Shown piece by piece: positions 1-9,193 of a DNA stretch of 64,000 nucleotides. Source of the DNA: HGM04593 sp045634305 (lineage in GTDB: Bacteria; Bacteroidota; Bacteroidia; Bacteroidales; Bacteroidaceae). A program made the translations under genes and the position numbers. The notes beneath the pieces were generated by a model. It did not search any database. It was not told the origin of the DNA and saw only the letters and a program-made list of their open reading frames with translations. The stretch covers positions 62,001-126,000 of the forward strand of contig JAZQZZ010000019.1 in the NCBI GenBank assembly GCA_045634305.1. Reading direction: 5' to 3'. Numbering within the stretch: position 1 is the stretch's first letter; every line of letters starts with the position of its first letter.

Positions 1-1015
1 ATGCGAGGAACACATACAACAGCCCCATCATGATTTTCTTAGGTGATGAAGCCTTGATTGGAACAATTGCAGGCTGCATTACCACACACACCGGAGTACT
101 CTCGGCCACCTTTGCACGGGCAAGTTCAACCTGTTGGGCTATCTGATTATATACATTAAAAGCCAAATCCAATTCATTCGAAAGCCTGTCCTGCTCTATC
201 TGATGTTGCATTTTCACAACACCCTGATGCTGATCTACATATTTTGCATATGCTTGCTGTGCGGTGTAATATTTTCCTTGAGCCTCGTTGTATAAAGTCT
301 CTGCATATGCCAAGTCTTTTCGTGCTTTTGCTGAACGGTATGCAGCTATATATTCCTGCAGGTTGGCTGATACGACACTGGCAACATGAGCCGAAATGAC
401 AGGATCCTGCATGGTAACATCAAGTGTAATAACCATATTGCCCTTGTCCACATCCACTGCTATCCTATTACCCAATGCTTCCAGCAAAAGATATTGCCTG
501 CGTGTCAAATGTATCTCACCCGCTGTCGGTGGCACAGTGTCTATTGTATTGCTTCCGGTCATTCCTTTAATCCAATCCATAGGAGCCTTCAAGATAGCAT
601 TCCACCAAGGGATTCTTTGATGGTACGCCAGATAGTCATATAAAGAAGTTTTAAGTTCCTTATCTTTCGTTTCCACCTCTATAGCCATCAATTCACACAA
701 GAATGGTGTTGATGAGATGATCTGCGGATACAGTTCGGGATACAATGCATCCTCACCACTTGATTGCCCTCCGATATTGATACCGGCCATTGATGCCAAA
801 GCGCTGATATTTCCCAAATTGGCTGAACCTGAAGAAAATTCCGGTGCCAACACCACTGTAGAAGTATATTGTTTAGGTATACTGAATGCTACGATTATAG
901 CCAAAACACCTCCAATAAAACAATTTATAACAATTTGCTTACGTTTACTCCAAAGCAATACAAGTAAGCCGACAATATCAATTTCACGTCCTTCTTTCAT
1001 AGCGTTTTCTTCCAT
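1..1015 (-). CDS. Wzz-type polysaccharide chain-length determinant protein (partial, C-terminus off the window)
   Basis: The translation starts MEENAMKEGREIDIVGLL at 1015 and stays open for 338 codons to the window edge, so the C-terminal end is missing. A cytosolic N-terminus is followed by a membrane segment at about residues 27-47 (INCFIGGVLAIIVAFSI). The next residues, PKQYTSTVVLAPE, are the usual start of the periplasmic Wzz domain. A long coiled-coil-prone region with QQVELARAKVAE and a Pro-rich run ('IVPIKASSPKK') lead into the second membrane segment at the edge. This is the classic Wzz/polysaccharide co-polymerase layout. Such proteins set polymer length and partner the outer-membrane exporter. 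The gene lies 23 bases after the Wza-like gene on the same strand, so the two are probably co-transcribed. No tyrosine-kinase domain is visible in the part present. Confidence 0.88.
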   Translation of the reverse strand, partial: MEENAMKEGREIDIVGLLVLLWSKRKQIVINCFIGGVLAIIVAFSIPKQYTSTVVLAPEFSSGSANLGNISALASMAGINIGGQSSGEDALYPELYPQIISSTPFLCELMAIEVETKDKELKTSLYDYLAYHQRIPWWNAILKAPMDWIKGMTGSNTIDTVPPTAGEIHLTRRQYLLLEALGNRIAVDVDKGNMVITLDVTMQDPVISAHVASVVSANLQEYIAAYRSAKARKDLAYAETLYNEAQGKYYTAQQAYAKYVDQHQGVVKMQHQIEQDRLSNELDLAFNVYNQIAQQVELARAKVAESTPVCVVMQPAIVPIKASSPKKIMMGLLYVFLA

Positions 1016-1038
1016 ACAATTGACAAACTTACAATATT

Positions 1039-3570
1039 TTACTTTAGCAGATTTGCAATGGTTATCAACATTGTAGCAATTGAGGCAGCAGATGAACCTA
1101 TCGCAACGATTTCTGCTGTTGTCATCCTTTTCTTGAAGTTCTTGGCCGGTACCACAATCTCCATTCCGGGCTGGATATCACTGCTTGACACTCGTGAAAT
1201 CTTCTTCACGCCACCGTTCATATATATGGCATAAACACCGTTTTTCTTCGCTCTGTCGGCATAGCCACCCGCGTGCTTGATATAATAGCGCAGATTTTTT
1301 CCCTCCTTGTATGTAACAGAAATCGGATAACGTACCTCGCCACTTATTTTTACGACTCCAGCATACTCCGGAACTGTCAAAAGGTCTCCTTCACGCAAAA
1401 CAATATCAGCCTCACTTCCGGGTTTTTCAACCGCCTTCTTCAAATCAATGTCAAGGAGATATACATCGCCGAGATTTGCATTGATATTTATCAAAGAGTC
1501 AGATATTGCCATGTCAAACTCCTTGTCAGAGCGTAAAGCATCTTCATAGATTTGCTTTTGCGACTGCTTTATCATATCCTCCCGCTGCAGTTTTTCCTCT
1601 TCTGAGAGTTTTCTATAAAGTCTCGCGCCCTGCGGATAAGAAGATGCTGCGAAACCACCTGCATCCTTCACCAGATCACTAAGACGATAGTTTGTATTAT
1701 GCATTGCATAATCTCCTTTAAAGTTCACAGCACCATCTATCGTAACACTCTTTATAAGATTATTTACAGGACTTTTGCGCACGTGTACCTCGTCAAACGG
1801 AGCAAGAATAAAACCGGGCGTTCCATCTATCACAAAACCATCCTTCAACGAAAAACAGTAGACCTCGGTTATAGTATCGCCGCTTTCAAGTGATTTTGGG
1901 TCATATATTCTGCGATATATGTCAATTTTTGCAGTTGACGCAACGTTAGTCAAGCCACCGGCCTGCAATACAAAATCTTCAAGTGCCGTATTATCGGCAA
2001 ATTCATATACACCCGGGTAGTTCACCTCACCTGATATTTTCAGAGTTTCCATGCCGCGCATCTCATTTACTGACGGAATGTAAAGAACATCCTCCTTGCG
2101 GAGTTCCACATCGGGCGAAGTTCCATTCATTATTCCCTCAATATCTACCGCAAGCACTTCAAGGCGTCTGTCGGCCTTGCGACGGTGCATCACAGCACGC
2201 GCCAGAAACGCATCCTCGCACAAGCCATCGGCCGCCTCAATCAAATCCAGCACCGTTTTAATTTTACCGTCAACCTGATACATTCCGGGATGGAACACTG
2301 CGCCTTTTATCTCAACCATGTTTGAAAAACGCGGTATTATTGAGTCCACATAAATCGAGTCACCATCTACCAGATTAAACGATGCAAAAGCGCCCTTTTC
2401 AACAGTGTGTATAGAATACTCCCTACCGCTCTTGCGTATTACACGGATATTCTTGTCATAGGCATCACCGGTGAGACCACCTGTGTATGAAAGCAGGTTT
2501 GCAAGCGACTCATCCTTTTTCATCTCATACATCATAGGACGTTTCACCTTACCCTGCACATTGACAATAGCATTATACGGTCCAACAATAATCAAGTCAT
2601 TATCCTGTAGACGGACATTCCCCACATTGTTGCCATTTACTATATAGTCATAGACATCAATCTTAGAAACCGATTTTCCGTTCCTGTATACGTTAATTTC
2701 ACGCAGAGAGCCCAAATCGCTGATACCACCAGCCATATACAAGGCATTGAACAGGGTTGAAAAAGCACTCATCGTATATGAACCCGGAGCCATCACCTCA
2801 CCAACTATTTCAACCTTGACATTGCGTGTCTCACCGATTGAAAGGCCAATTGATGAGCCATTATAGTGCTCACCCAATACACCATTTACATATTTATCGG
2901 CTTCCGCCAGAGTCAGGCCTGCCAATTTGATTCGGCCGACACCTTCAACGACAATGAATCCCTCGGGAGAAATCACATTGTCAAACGTCATCTGTGATGC
3001 GCCCCATACGTCTATTATCACCTGGTCACCAGCTCCAAGCACATAATCAGCAGGTGCAGGAATATTCATTGCCGGTTCAAATGTCAACAATTCGTTATTG
3101 AACAGGTTACGTCCGAAAACCTGAGTTTTTTCCTTGAGCATATTCTGAAAATATACAACAGAATCAAGATCAAGGAAAGCCATATCATTCTGCATGATTT
3201 TCTGTTCCTCATCCTCTAACTTTTTCTGCTGTTCTTTGGTCAGATTCTCTTTTTCGGTCTTCTTTTCCTTTGTGACAATAAAGTTACCTTTCTCCTCCTT
3301 AGCGTCCCTCATACGTGACGTTTTTTCACTGCCGGTCAAATCAACAGCTCCAAGTCCCTTCTGCTCCTGCTCATACTTTTCCTTTATCCTGCGGATTTGA
3401 GCCGGGGTGGCACCTTGTTGCAACAATTTTCGGGCAATTGTAGCCTCATCTGAGCCACGTTCTTTCTCGGCCATGATAATTTTAACGATCTGGCCGTCTG
3501 AGACAGTTTGCGCTGCCACCCACAAAAACGAGAATGACAACGTTATAGTAATCAATAATTTCTTCATCAT
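1039..3570 (-). CDS. Wza-like polysaccharide export protein with multiple SLBB domains
   Basis: 843 residues. Residues 1-20 are a signal peptide ending in WVAAQ. A charged linker rich in Lys/Glu runs from about 50 to 130. The polysaccharide export domain follows (PADYVLGAGDQVIIDVWG, about 175-192). Repeated SLBB beta-grasp domains then appear, marked by recurring 'V.I.GEV..PG.Y' phrases (VEIVGEVMAPGSYTM, VEIKGAVFHPGMYQV, LKISGEVNYPGVYEF, VTIDGAVNFKGDYAM, VKISGEVRYPISV). A hydrophobic C-terminal stretch (AIGSSAASIATMLITIANLL) could span a membrane. At 843 residues it is much longer than enteric Wza, as is common in Bacteroidetes. Role by family: outer-membrane channel for capsule or exopolysaccharide. 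It sits between a sugar transferase (6 bases upstream) and a Wzz-like gene (23 bases downstream), forming an export operon. Confidence 0.9.
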   Translation of the reverse strand: MMKKLLITITLSFSFLWVAAQTVSDGQIVKIIMAEKERGSDEATIARKLLQQGATPAQIRRIKEKYEQEQKGLGAVDLTGSEKTSRMRDAKEEKGNFIVTKEKKTEKENLTKEQQKKLEDEEQKIMQNDMAFLDLDSVVYFQNMLKEKTQVFGRNLFNNELLTFEPAMNIPAPADYVLGAGDQVIIDVWGASQMTFDNVISPEGFIVVEGVGRIKLAGLTLAEADKYVNGVLGEHYNGSSIGLSIGETRNVKVEIVGEVMAPGSYTMSAFSTLFNALYMAGGISDLGSLREINVYRNGKSVSKIDVYDYIVNGNNVGNVRLQDNDLIIVGPYNAIVNVQGKVKRPMMYEMKKDESLANLLSYTGGLTGDAYDKNIRVIRKSGREYSIHTVEKGAFASFNLVDGDSIYVDSIIPRFSNMVEIKGAVFHPGMYQVDGKIKTVLDLIEAADGLCEDAFLARAVMHRRKADRRLEVLAVDIEGIMNGTSPDVELRKEDVLYIPSVNEMRGMETLKISGEVNYPGVYEFADNTALEDFVLQAGGLTNVASTAKIDIYRRIYDPKSLESGDTITEVYCFSLKDGFVIDGTPGFILAPFDEVHVRKSPVNNLIKSVTIDGAVNFKGDYAMHNTNYRLSDLVKDAGGFAASSYPQGARLYRKLSEEEKLQREDMIKQSQKQIYEDALRSDKEFDMAISDSLININANLGDVYLLDIDLKKAVEKPGSEADIVLREGDLLTVPEYAGVVKISGEVRYPISVTYKEGKNLRYYIKHAGGYADRAKKNGVYAIYMNGGVKKISRVSSSDIQPGMEIVVPAKNFKKRMTTAEIVAIGSSAASIATMLITIANLLK

Positions 3571-3576
3571 TTTATA

Positions 3577-4218
3577 TCAGAATTTTTTTCCGTTCACTAT
3601 ATACAAGAATGTTATAAAAATCAACTTTATGTCCATCCACAAAGAGCGTTTTTGGAGATACTCCAAATCCATTTCCAGGCGTTTGAGCATCTTCTCCATC
3701 GTATCGGTGTAGCCATTGTGCAACGTAGCCATGGATGTCAACCCCGGACGCATAAGATAGACATAGTCATAATTTGGATTCTCCAATCTGATTTTATCAA
3801 TGAAATAACGTCTTTCGGGACGTGGACCGACAAATGACATATCACCAAGCAACACATTCACAAGCTGCGGCAGTTCGTCGAGATGGTGTTCGCGCAAGAA
3901 CTTGCCCACTTTGGTAAGGCGCTCATCGTTGACTGTTGCCAAACGCGGTTCACCATTGCTTTCCGAATCGACACGCATGGTCCTGAACTTCAATATATTG
4001 AAAGGCTTTCCCTTATAACCGATTCTCTCTTGCTTGAAAAAAACGCTACCATCACCCTGGCATAGCAAAGCAATTGCAACAACCAAAAATACGGGAGACA
4101 ATATTATCAAGGCAAGGAATGAGCAAGTAAAATCAAAAATACGTTTTATCATACGCTCGAAAAGGTTCATACCATCACGTATATCTATAGCAATTGATTT
4201 TTCATCCATAATAGACAA
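3577..4218 (-). CDS. Undecaprenyl-phosphate sugar phosphotransferase (bacterial sugar transferase family)
   Basis: 213 residues. One hydrophobic segment at about 30-52 (FTCSFLALIILSPVFLVVAI) is followed by the family motifs: FFKQERIGYKGKPFNILKFR, then LTKVGKFLREHHLDELPQL and GDMSFVGPRP. These are the hallmarks of the WcaJ/PglC-type domain that moves a sugar-1-phosphate onto the lipid carrier and starts repeat-unit synthesis. It is the short form, without the extra N-terminal membrane domain of WcaJ. The ATG three codons later (MDEKS) is an equally plausible start. As first gene of the group ending in the Wza- and Wzz-like genes, it probably primes the polymer those proteins export. The sugar cannot be read from the sequence. 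Confidence 0.9.
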   Translation of the reverse strand: MSIMDEKSIAIDIRDGMNLFERMIKRIFDFTCSFLALIILSPVFLVVAIALLCQGDGSVFFKQERIGYKGKPFNILKFRTMRVDSESNGEPRLATVNDERLTKVGKFLREHHLDELPQLVNVLLGDMSFVGPRPERRYFIDKIRLENPNYDYVYLMRPGLTSMATLHNGYTDTMEKMLKRLEMDLEYLQKRSLWMDIKLIFITFLYIVNGKKF

Positions 4219-4286
4219 CAGTTATTTTTTATAATAACTTATTTTCGTACAAATTATTGTATCGGGGTTCAAATTAATCTCACTTC

Positions 4287-4314
4287 AAAAAAAAATGCCG
4301 CCACAGACGGCATT
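4287..4314 (-). terminator. Rho-independent terminator after the SpoIID-like gene
   Basis: Read on minus, a 7-bp stem AATGCCG/CGGCATT with a 7-base loop is followed by a run of T. It ends the transcript of the SpoIID/DUF4922 pair and separates it from the sugar transferase operon, whose promoter must lie in 4219-4286. No convincing -33/-7 pair was found there. Confidence 0.75.
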
Positions 4315-4412
4315 CCAAAAACACTTAAGTTTCTTTATTTTGCAAATATATACAAAAAAAAGATTTTAACATAATATTACAACTGCAAACATCACATGAG
4401 AGCCACATTTCA

Positions 4413-5699
4413 TCACACATTTTCCAATATTGCCCCCGGATAATAGAAAAACAGTATCTGTTCACACGAGTAACCTTTCTCTCCCATCATGGCTGCACCA
4501 ATCTGGCAAAGCCCTACCCCATGTCCCCAACCGGCACCTTTGAGCACAAACACCGCATCATCCGCGGCATCCGTCTGTTTATCAACAACAAAAGCCGAAC
4601 TATACAGATGTGATTTTGACAACCAACGCCTTATCTCAAGTTCCTTGCCGACAATCCTCGTTGCTTTGGTGCCAACGATTTTCAGTTTTACAATGCGTCC
4701 CGAAGTACCGCGTTCAACAGGGTGCAAATCGACAATTGTTCCAAAATCAATTCCTGAACGTTCAGCGACAAGAGAAGATAGTTCGCTCTGGGTGTAGACA
4801 ACCTTCCAACGATAGAAGTCATTGGTCTCACGGTCATAGCCATTAAGTATTTGGGAAAGCACAGCCTTGTCATTCGTAGAACAGAACGAATCGGGCACAC
4901 TTTCTATCCACTCACGTACTCCTTGCTCAGTTGTCAAATCGGGCAAAAATACACTACTGTCACTATCCCTGAATGACTGCAGATAGTCAAAATCCTTACT
5001 TTCCCAACATGCCGAAAAACGTTCCGTAACACCACCGCAGCACTTGCTGAAACGGGCATCGCACACCTTGCCATCAAATTTGAGCACGACATTGCGTGTT
5101 GCCTCCACTGCCCGTGCCACATTTGGATTCAGAGCACGTGTAATACCCTGATAGCGTTGACAATGGTCATCGGCGCAGAAATCGAAGTTCTTATGATCTT
5201 CCCTAGCATACCAACGCACAATCTCATCGTCAGTCTCATACCCCAGAACGGCATTCTCCACCCTCTCATTCCTGTCCAATTGGGCATATAACCAGCTGCG
5301 GGATATTATAGTATGGGCTTTCAGGAACTCGAACGACGATGTCGCCGACATTTCACTCGATATTACACTGACCAGATAATCCTCGACACAAAGGCGGTTT
5401 ATTGCACGCACACAGCCGCCCTCAACAATGAGATGAAGCTCTCCTTTAAACACCTGGTCCTCATTGCGCTGCCAATGGAATCCCACACCTATGACCACAT
5501 CATGCAATATAAAACTGCTATCATGCGACAGCGGTTTGAAACAGAGAGACTTGTAATGTCCGCCATTGTAGCACAATTCGCCATTCTCGATAAAAACATT
5601 GTTTTTTACGGGCACAGGATTGCCATTCAGCACAAAAACCCCGATGAAATCGAACTTTATGCAAGCGGCACACAGAATACCGACATCTACCGTTCTCAT
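4413..5699 (-). CDS. SpoIID/LytB-domain protein (amidase-enhancer or glycan lyase type), no signal peptide
   Basis: 428 residues. The SpoIID core is clear: VEDYLVSVISSEM at about 105-117 with the following FEFLKAHTIISRSWLYAQL, and the C-terminal GAGWGHGVGLCQIGAAMMG with ILFFYYPGA. In sporulating Firmicutes SpoIID is a lytic transglycosylase acting on stripped glycan strands, and LytB enhances an amidase. What the Bacteroidetes version does is not known to me. The N-terminus (MRTVDVGILCAACIKFDF) has no signal peptide or anchor, which is odd for a wall-acting protein. A Cys-rich stretch lies in the middle (CADDHCQRYQ, SKCCGGVTERF). Its start is one base past the stop of the upstream GT-DUF4922 gene, so the two are translationally linked and likely work together. 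Confidence 0.85.
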   Translation of the reverse strand: MRTVDVGILCAACIKFDFIGVFVLNGNPVPVKNNVFIENGELCYNGGHYKSLCFKPLSHDSSFILHDVVIGVGFHWQRNEDQVFKGELHLIVEGGCVRAINRLCVEDYLVSVISSEMSATSSFEFLKAHTIISRSWLYAQLDRNERVENAVLGYETDDEIVRWYAREDHKNFDFCADDHCQRYQGITRALNPNVARAVEATRNVVLKFDGKVCDARFSKCCGGVTERFSACWESKDFDYLQSFRDSDSSVFLPDLTTEQGVREWIESVPDSFCSTNDKAVLSQILNGYDRETNDFYRWKVVYTQSELSSLVAERSGIDFGTIVDLHPVERGTSGRIVKLKIVGTKATRIVGKELEIRRWLSKSHLYSSAFVVDKQTDAADDAVFVLKGAGWGHGVGLCQIGAAMMGEKGYSCEQILFFYYPGAILENV

Positions 5700-5700
5700 A

Positions 5701-8040
5701 TCAGCTCTTCAATTTTTCAACGATAGCGCAAGCTGTCAAATCAGTAATGGCAACCTCGCGCAAAATGGCAGCAGCCTCATCGGCAGTCATACCTTCAAAA
5801 TCACACTCACGTGGTGTCACCATAAGCCCGGCCATATCCAGAGTTCCGGGACTCACAAGGCGTTGCGACACCCCATCGGCATAATAACATGCCGGGCGAT
5901 GCAGCGCACGAGGTATCACAAGCGTAACATAGCCTTCCGCTGCAGAATAATATGACACGACGTTCATCAGCGGTTCAGTTTCGTCTTCTGTCACAGGCAT
6001 TGCCGCAAGCAAGCGGTTGAAAAGTTCCACCGAATGCGATACCGTTTTTGATTTAATCATAAAGAACGGTACAATATATCCCTTTGCGTTGAACACCCGA
6101 GCATCTTCGACACAACAGACCGGTTCACCAATAGAGAATTTCCCTGCTGCCACAGCCTTCAACAAAGGAACATCGCAACAACGGACAGCCTGCAGATGGG
6201 CATGGTCTGGAGCTGAAGCACCGCATTTCGCACCATTGTAGAAAAGCGCGAGCCCCTGCCACTTGCCGGCAAGATGCAACATATCGGCAAACATCGGGGG
6301 CAATGCCTGTGGCACATGTTGCCTTAATGGCAATGTTAAATGCATTGGAAGAATGGGATAAGGATTAACAAGCAACTCAAGTGCCCCCAACGCATTTTCT
6401 GCAATTTGTCCAGCAGGTCTGTTTTTTGCACACAGGAAACATGGGCGCTCGACAACAGATGCAGCATCAACTTTTGCTGCAGTGGATATTGCACGCGACG
6501 GGTTATATTGCAATGATATTCCATTCCCCAAATCGCGCTGTCCTACAGTTCCTAACAATCCATATCTCTCAGCCGCTTCTGGCCACATTGCAAGTTGTTT
6601 TTCAAAAAAAATATCCACGTCCTCACGCGTGACAGTCCTCCAACTCTTCACAAGCGCCTGACGCGCAGCGAATTCTGCAGAACGCAAGCTATCCTTGTAA
6701 TAATTATGAGCATTTACCTTCTCGTGTGAGAGAGCGGCATCGGAATTTCCGCCCCAACGGCGGCACAGATAGAGCACATCATATATGCGGCCAATCTTGT
6801 AACGGCGCGAAATCTGCAACCCCACGGCATAATCTTCGCCATAGCTGACATTAGGGAAACCCACCTCACGTATCACCGGAGTAAAGAACGCACGCGGAGC
6901 GCCAAGTCCATTGATTCTCAGCGCATTGTTACGTCCGTTCTCCTCGCTCCACTCGCGATGGTCTATTATGCCGGGAGGCAATGTATTGAGTTCAAAATCG
7001 CATATTCTGTATGTACCTATGAGCATGGCACACTGCTGTTGGTAAAAACCATCCACAACACGCTGCAAGGTATTCTCATCGCTGTAAATATCATCGCTGT
7101 CAAGTTGCACTGCAAAACGTCCGCAACGTACATCGTCGACTGCAAGTTGCCAACAACCACCAATTCCCAAATCATTGCGCGAAGGGATTATGTGCACCAC
7201 CCTTTCATCGGCAAAGGAATCTATTATCTGCGGAGTCCTGTCTGTGGAATGATTGTCGACAACCAATATATTGAATGGAAACGAGCACTTTTGCTTGAGA
7301 ACCGATGATATGGCATCGGCAATGGTCGACTCGCGGTTGAGCACGGGAATGACAACCGAAGCTTCTACTGGAAAATCCCCTGCAGAAAGGTCTATTGCAT
7401 CATATTTGCATGGCATTAGCCATGCACCGACCTCCTTCAGATGATGGGTACACACCTGCTCCATCTCAATCTGCACATTGCGTTGTGCAGGATTCACATA
7501 GTCGAACTGTTTCTCACCGCTCTTGCGTGTATCATCCTCATCCACAGTGTACACATACTCATTGTGGTGGTATATTGTTCCCAGGCGCTCCATTGCCAGA
7601 CGCAACTGATAGAATCCCGCATACGAGTATTCATCAAGCGGCATTGCAAGATAGCGTTTCAAAGCCTCTACCCTGAAAAGCACCACCGGACCGAAATCAA
7701 AATCATTGCGCAAGCTGCCCGGCTGACAATCAATAGTCGGTGCATCGATGACATCGCCGTCAATCTTCTTGCGATAATGGGAATAGGCCATGACAGCCTC
7801 CTGAGGCAAAGCTGCGAACATTGCATCAAGCATAGCATCATCAACTATAACACCATCCTTACCGATGAGCAAAAGGTATTCACCATTTGCCTCAGCAGCC
7901 AATTCCCTGAACCACGCCGTCGACTGCATCAGACTGCCGGTTACAACAGTTTTCATATAATTATTTGCCATTTTCCAATCGTTTGCGCGAAAATAATAAA
8001 AAGGCTTGGATGGCAGCGACAAAATGGAATAAAATATCAT
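5701..8040 (-). CDS. Fusion of glycosyltransferase family 2 and DUF4922 (HIT-like nucleotide phosphorylase/hydrolase)
   Basis: 779 residues in three parts. Residues about 35-200 resemble the back half of a GT-A glycosyltransferase (EYLLLIGKDGVIVDDAMLDA) but lack the usual 'SVVIP' opening. Residues about 226-430 are a complete GT2 domain (EASVVIPVLNRESTIADAI, VVDNHSTDRTP, VQLDSDD). Residues about 530-700 are DUF4922, with CFLCAKNRP and GASAPDHAHLQA. The latter resembles the histidine motif of the HIT/GalT fold seen in Ap4A phosphorylases and GDP-galactose phosphorylase. The protein could therefore generate or recycle a sugar nucleotide and transfer the sugar. The natural start is uncertain: MANNYMKTVV (24th residue) is an alternative. 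It overlaps functionally with the next gene (SpoIID-like), one base away. Confidence 0.82.
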   Translation of the reverse strand: MIFYSILSLPSKPFYYFRANDWKMANNYMKTVVTGSLMQSTAWFRELAAEANGEYLLLIGKDGVIVDDAMLDAMFAALPQEAVMAYSHYRKKIDGDVIDAPTIDCQPGSLRNDFDFGPVVLFRVEALKRYLAMPLDEYSYAGFYQLRLAMERLGTIYHHNEYVYTVDEDDTRKSGEKQFDYVNPAQRNVQIEMEQVCTHHLKEVGAWLMPCKYDAIDLSAGDFPVEASVVIPVLNRESTIADAISSVLKQKCSFPFNILVVDNHSTDRTPQIIDSFADERVVHIIPSRNDLGIGGCWQLAVDDVRCGRFAVQLDSDDIYSDENTLQRVVDGFYQQQCAMLIGTYRICDFELNTLPPGIIDHREWSEENGRNNALRINGLGAPRAFFTPVIREVGFPNVSYGEDYAVGLQISRRYKIGRIYDVLYLCRRWGGNSDAALSHEKVNAHNYYKDSLRSAEFAARQALVKSWRTVTREDVDIFFEKQLAMWPEAAERYGLLGTVGQRDLGNGISLQYNPSRAISTAAKVDAASVVERPCFLCAKNRPAGQIAENALGALELLVNPYPILPMHLTLPLRQHVPQALPPMFADMLHLAGKWQGLALFYNGAKCGASAPDHAHLQAVRCCDVPLLKAVAAGKFSIGEPVCCVEDARVFNAKGYIVPFFMIKSKTVSHSVELFNRLLAAMPVTEDETEPLMNVVSYYSAAEGYVTLVIPRALHRPACYYADGVSQRLVSPGTLDMAGLMVTPRECDFEGMTADEAAAILREVAITDLTACAIVEKLKS

Positions 8041-8088
8041 TTAATATTAAAAAGAGGATGACATAGTCAAAAAATCACTTTTTTGCAT

Positions 8089-8096
8089 TATCTTCG
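8089..8096 (+). promoter_or_regulatory. Putative -7 box of the rlmN transcript
   Basis: TATCTTCG, one base off the Bacteroidetes consensus TAnnTTTG, about 50 bases ahead of the rlmN ATG. No clear -33 TTTG lies 19-21 bases upstream. The same variant box TATCTTCG occurs ahead of rlmH, nadC and the acyl-CoA synthetase gene in this window. Confidence 0.45.
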
Positions 8097-8145
8097 CAAG
8101 GAAATAGCATATTGTTGCAAACTAAAGAAAACCCGACGGTACATT

Positions 8146-9180
8146 ATGGAGAACGAAAAAAAGAAATTGGCAGGAATGACACTGAGCGAACTCACAACCG
8201 CCGTCAAGGAGGCCGGCATGCCGGCATTCACAGCCAAACAGATTGCCGATTGGGTATACAGGAAACGTGTCGGCACCATTGACGAGATGTCAAATATCTC
8301 ACTCAAGAACCGCACAAGGCTCAACGAACTGTTTCAAGTTGGTTATTCTGCACCAGCCGACGCAGCACGTTCTGTCGACGGCACCGTCAAATATCTTTAC
8401 AGGGTAGACAACAACCATTTTGTCGAAGCCGTATATATCCCAGATGGCGAACGCGCCACACTTTGCGTCTCCTCACAGGTAGGCTGCAAGATGAACTGCC
8501 TGTTCTGCATGACAGGCAAGCAGAAGTACACAGCCAACCTCACCACCAACGAAATCATTAACCAGATACTGGCATTGCCCGAGTTCGAGAAACTCACCAA
8601 CATAGTATTCATGGGAATGGGAGAGCCATGCGACAACCTCGACAACCTGTTGCCAGCCATTGAGATTCTGACTTCGGATTATGGACTTGGATGGAGCCCC
8701 CACCGCCTCACTGTATCATCGGTAGGTGTACGCAAGGGACTCAAGCGCCTGCTCGATTCGGGCGACTATCATATTGCCATAAGCCTACACCACCCTATAC
8801 CCGAACAGCGCGCCGAGATCATGCCGGCCGAAAAGGGATTCCCCATTAACGAAGTACTCGACCTGTTGCGCCAATACGATTTCAGCCACCAGCGCAGACT
8901 CACATTCGAGTACATTGTTTTCAAAGGGATAAACGAAACCCCTTTCTACGCCCGCAAGCTACTGCAATTGCTCAAAGGCCTGGACTGCCGCATGAACCTT
9001 ATACGCTACCATGCCATCCCGGGAGTACCGCTCGAGGGCGTAGACGAAAAAGGGATGACACAGCTGCGAGATTTCCTCACAAGCAACGGGCTGTTCACCA
9101 CCATACGTGCATCACGCGGCGAGGACATCTTTGCTGCATGCGGCATGTTGTCAACACTTAAACAAGAGAATAAACAATAA
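8146..9180 (+). CDS. rlmN: Dual-specificity 23S rRNA/tRNA adenine-C2 methyltransferase RlmN
   Basis: 344 residues from MENEKKKL; an upstream in-frame ATG at 8083 would add 21 residues including part of the promoter region and is unlikely. The radical-SAM Cys motif is CKMNCLFC at about 112-119. It is followed by MTGKQKYTANLT, NIVFMGMGEP and LTVSSVGV, and the C-terminal methylated Cys sits in AACGML. RlmN methylates A2503 of 23S rRNA and A37 of some tRNAs using two SAM molecules. It opens a run of plus-strand genes reaching 15.9 kb; the next gene starts 13 bases after its stop. Confidence 0.96.
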   Translation: MENEKKKLAGMTLSELTTAVKEAGMPAFTAKQIADWVYRKRVGTIDEMSNISLKNRTRLNELFQVGYSAPADAARSVDGTVKYLYRVDNNHFVEAVYIPDGERATLCVSSQVGCKMNCLFCMTGKQKYTANLTTNEIINQILALPEFEKLTNIVFMGMGEPCDNLDNLLPAIEILTSDYGLGWSPHRLTVSSVGVRKGLKRLLDSGDYHIAISLHHPIPEQRAEIMPAEKGFPINEVLDLLRQYDFSHQRRLTFEYIVFKGINETPFYARKLLQLLKGLDCRMNLIRYHAIPGVPLEGVDEKGMTQLRDFLTSNGLFTTIRASRGEDIFAACGMLSTLKQENKQ

Positions 9181-9193
9181 ACTGTTACATAAT

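Noticed and set aside
4219..4286. Promoter for the sugar transferase operon
   Set aside because: TTTG and an ATAATTTG-like box occur, but with wrong spacing and a poor -7 match, so no site was listed.
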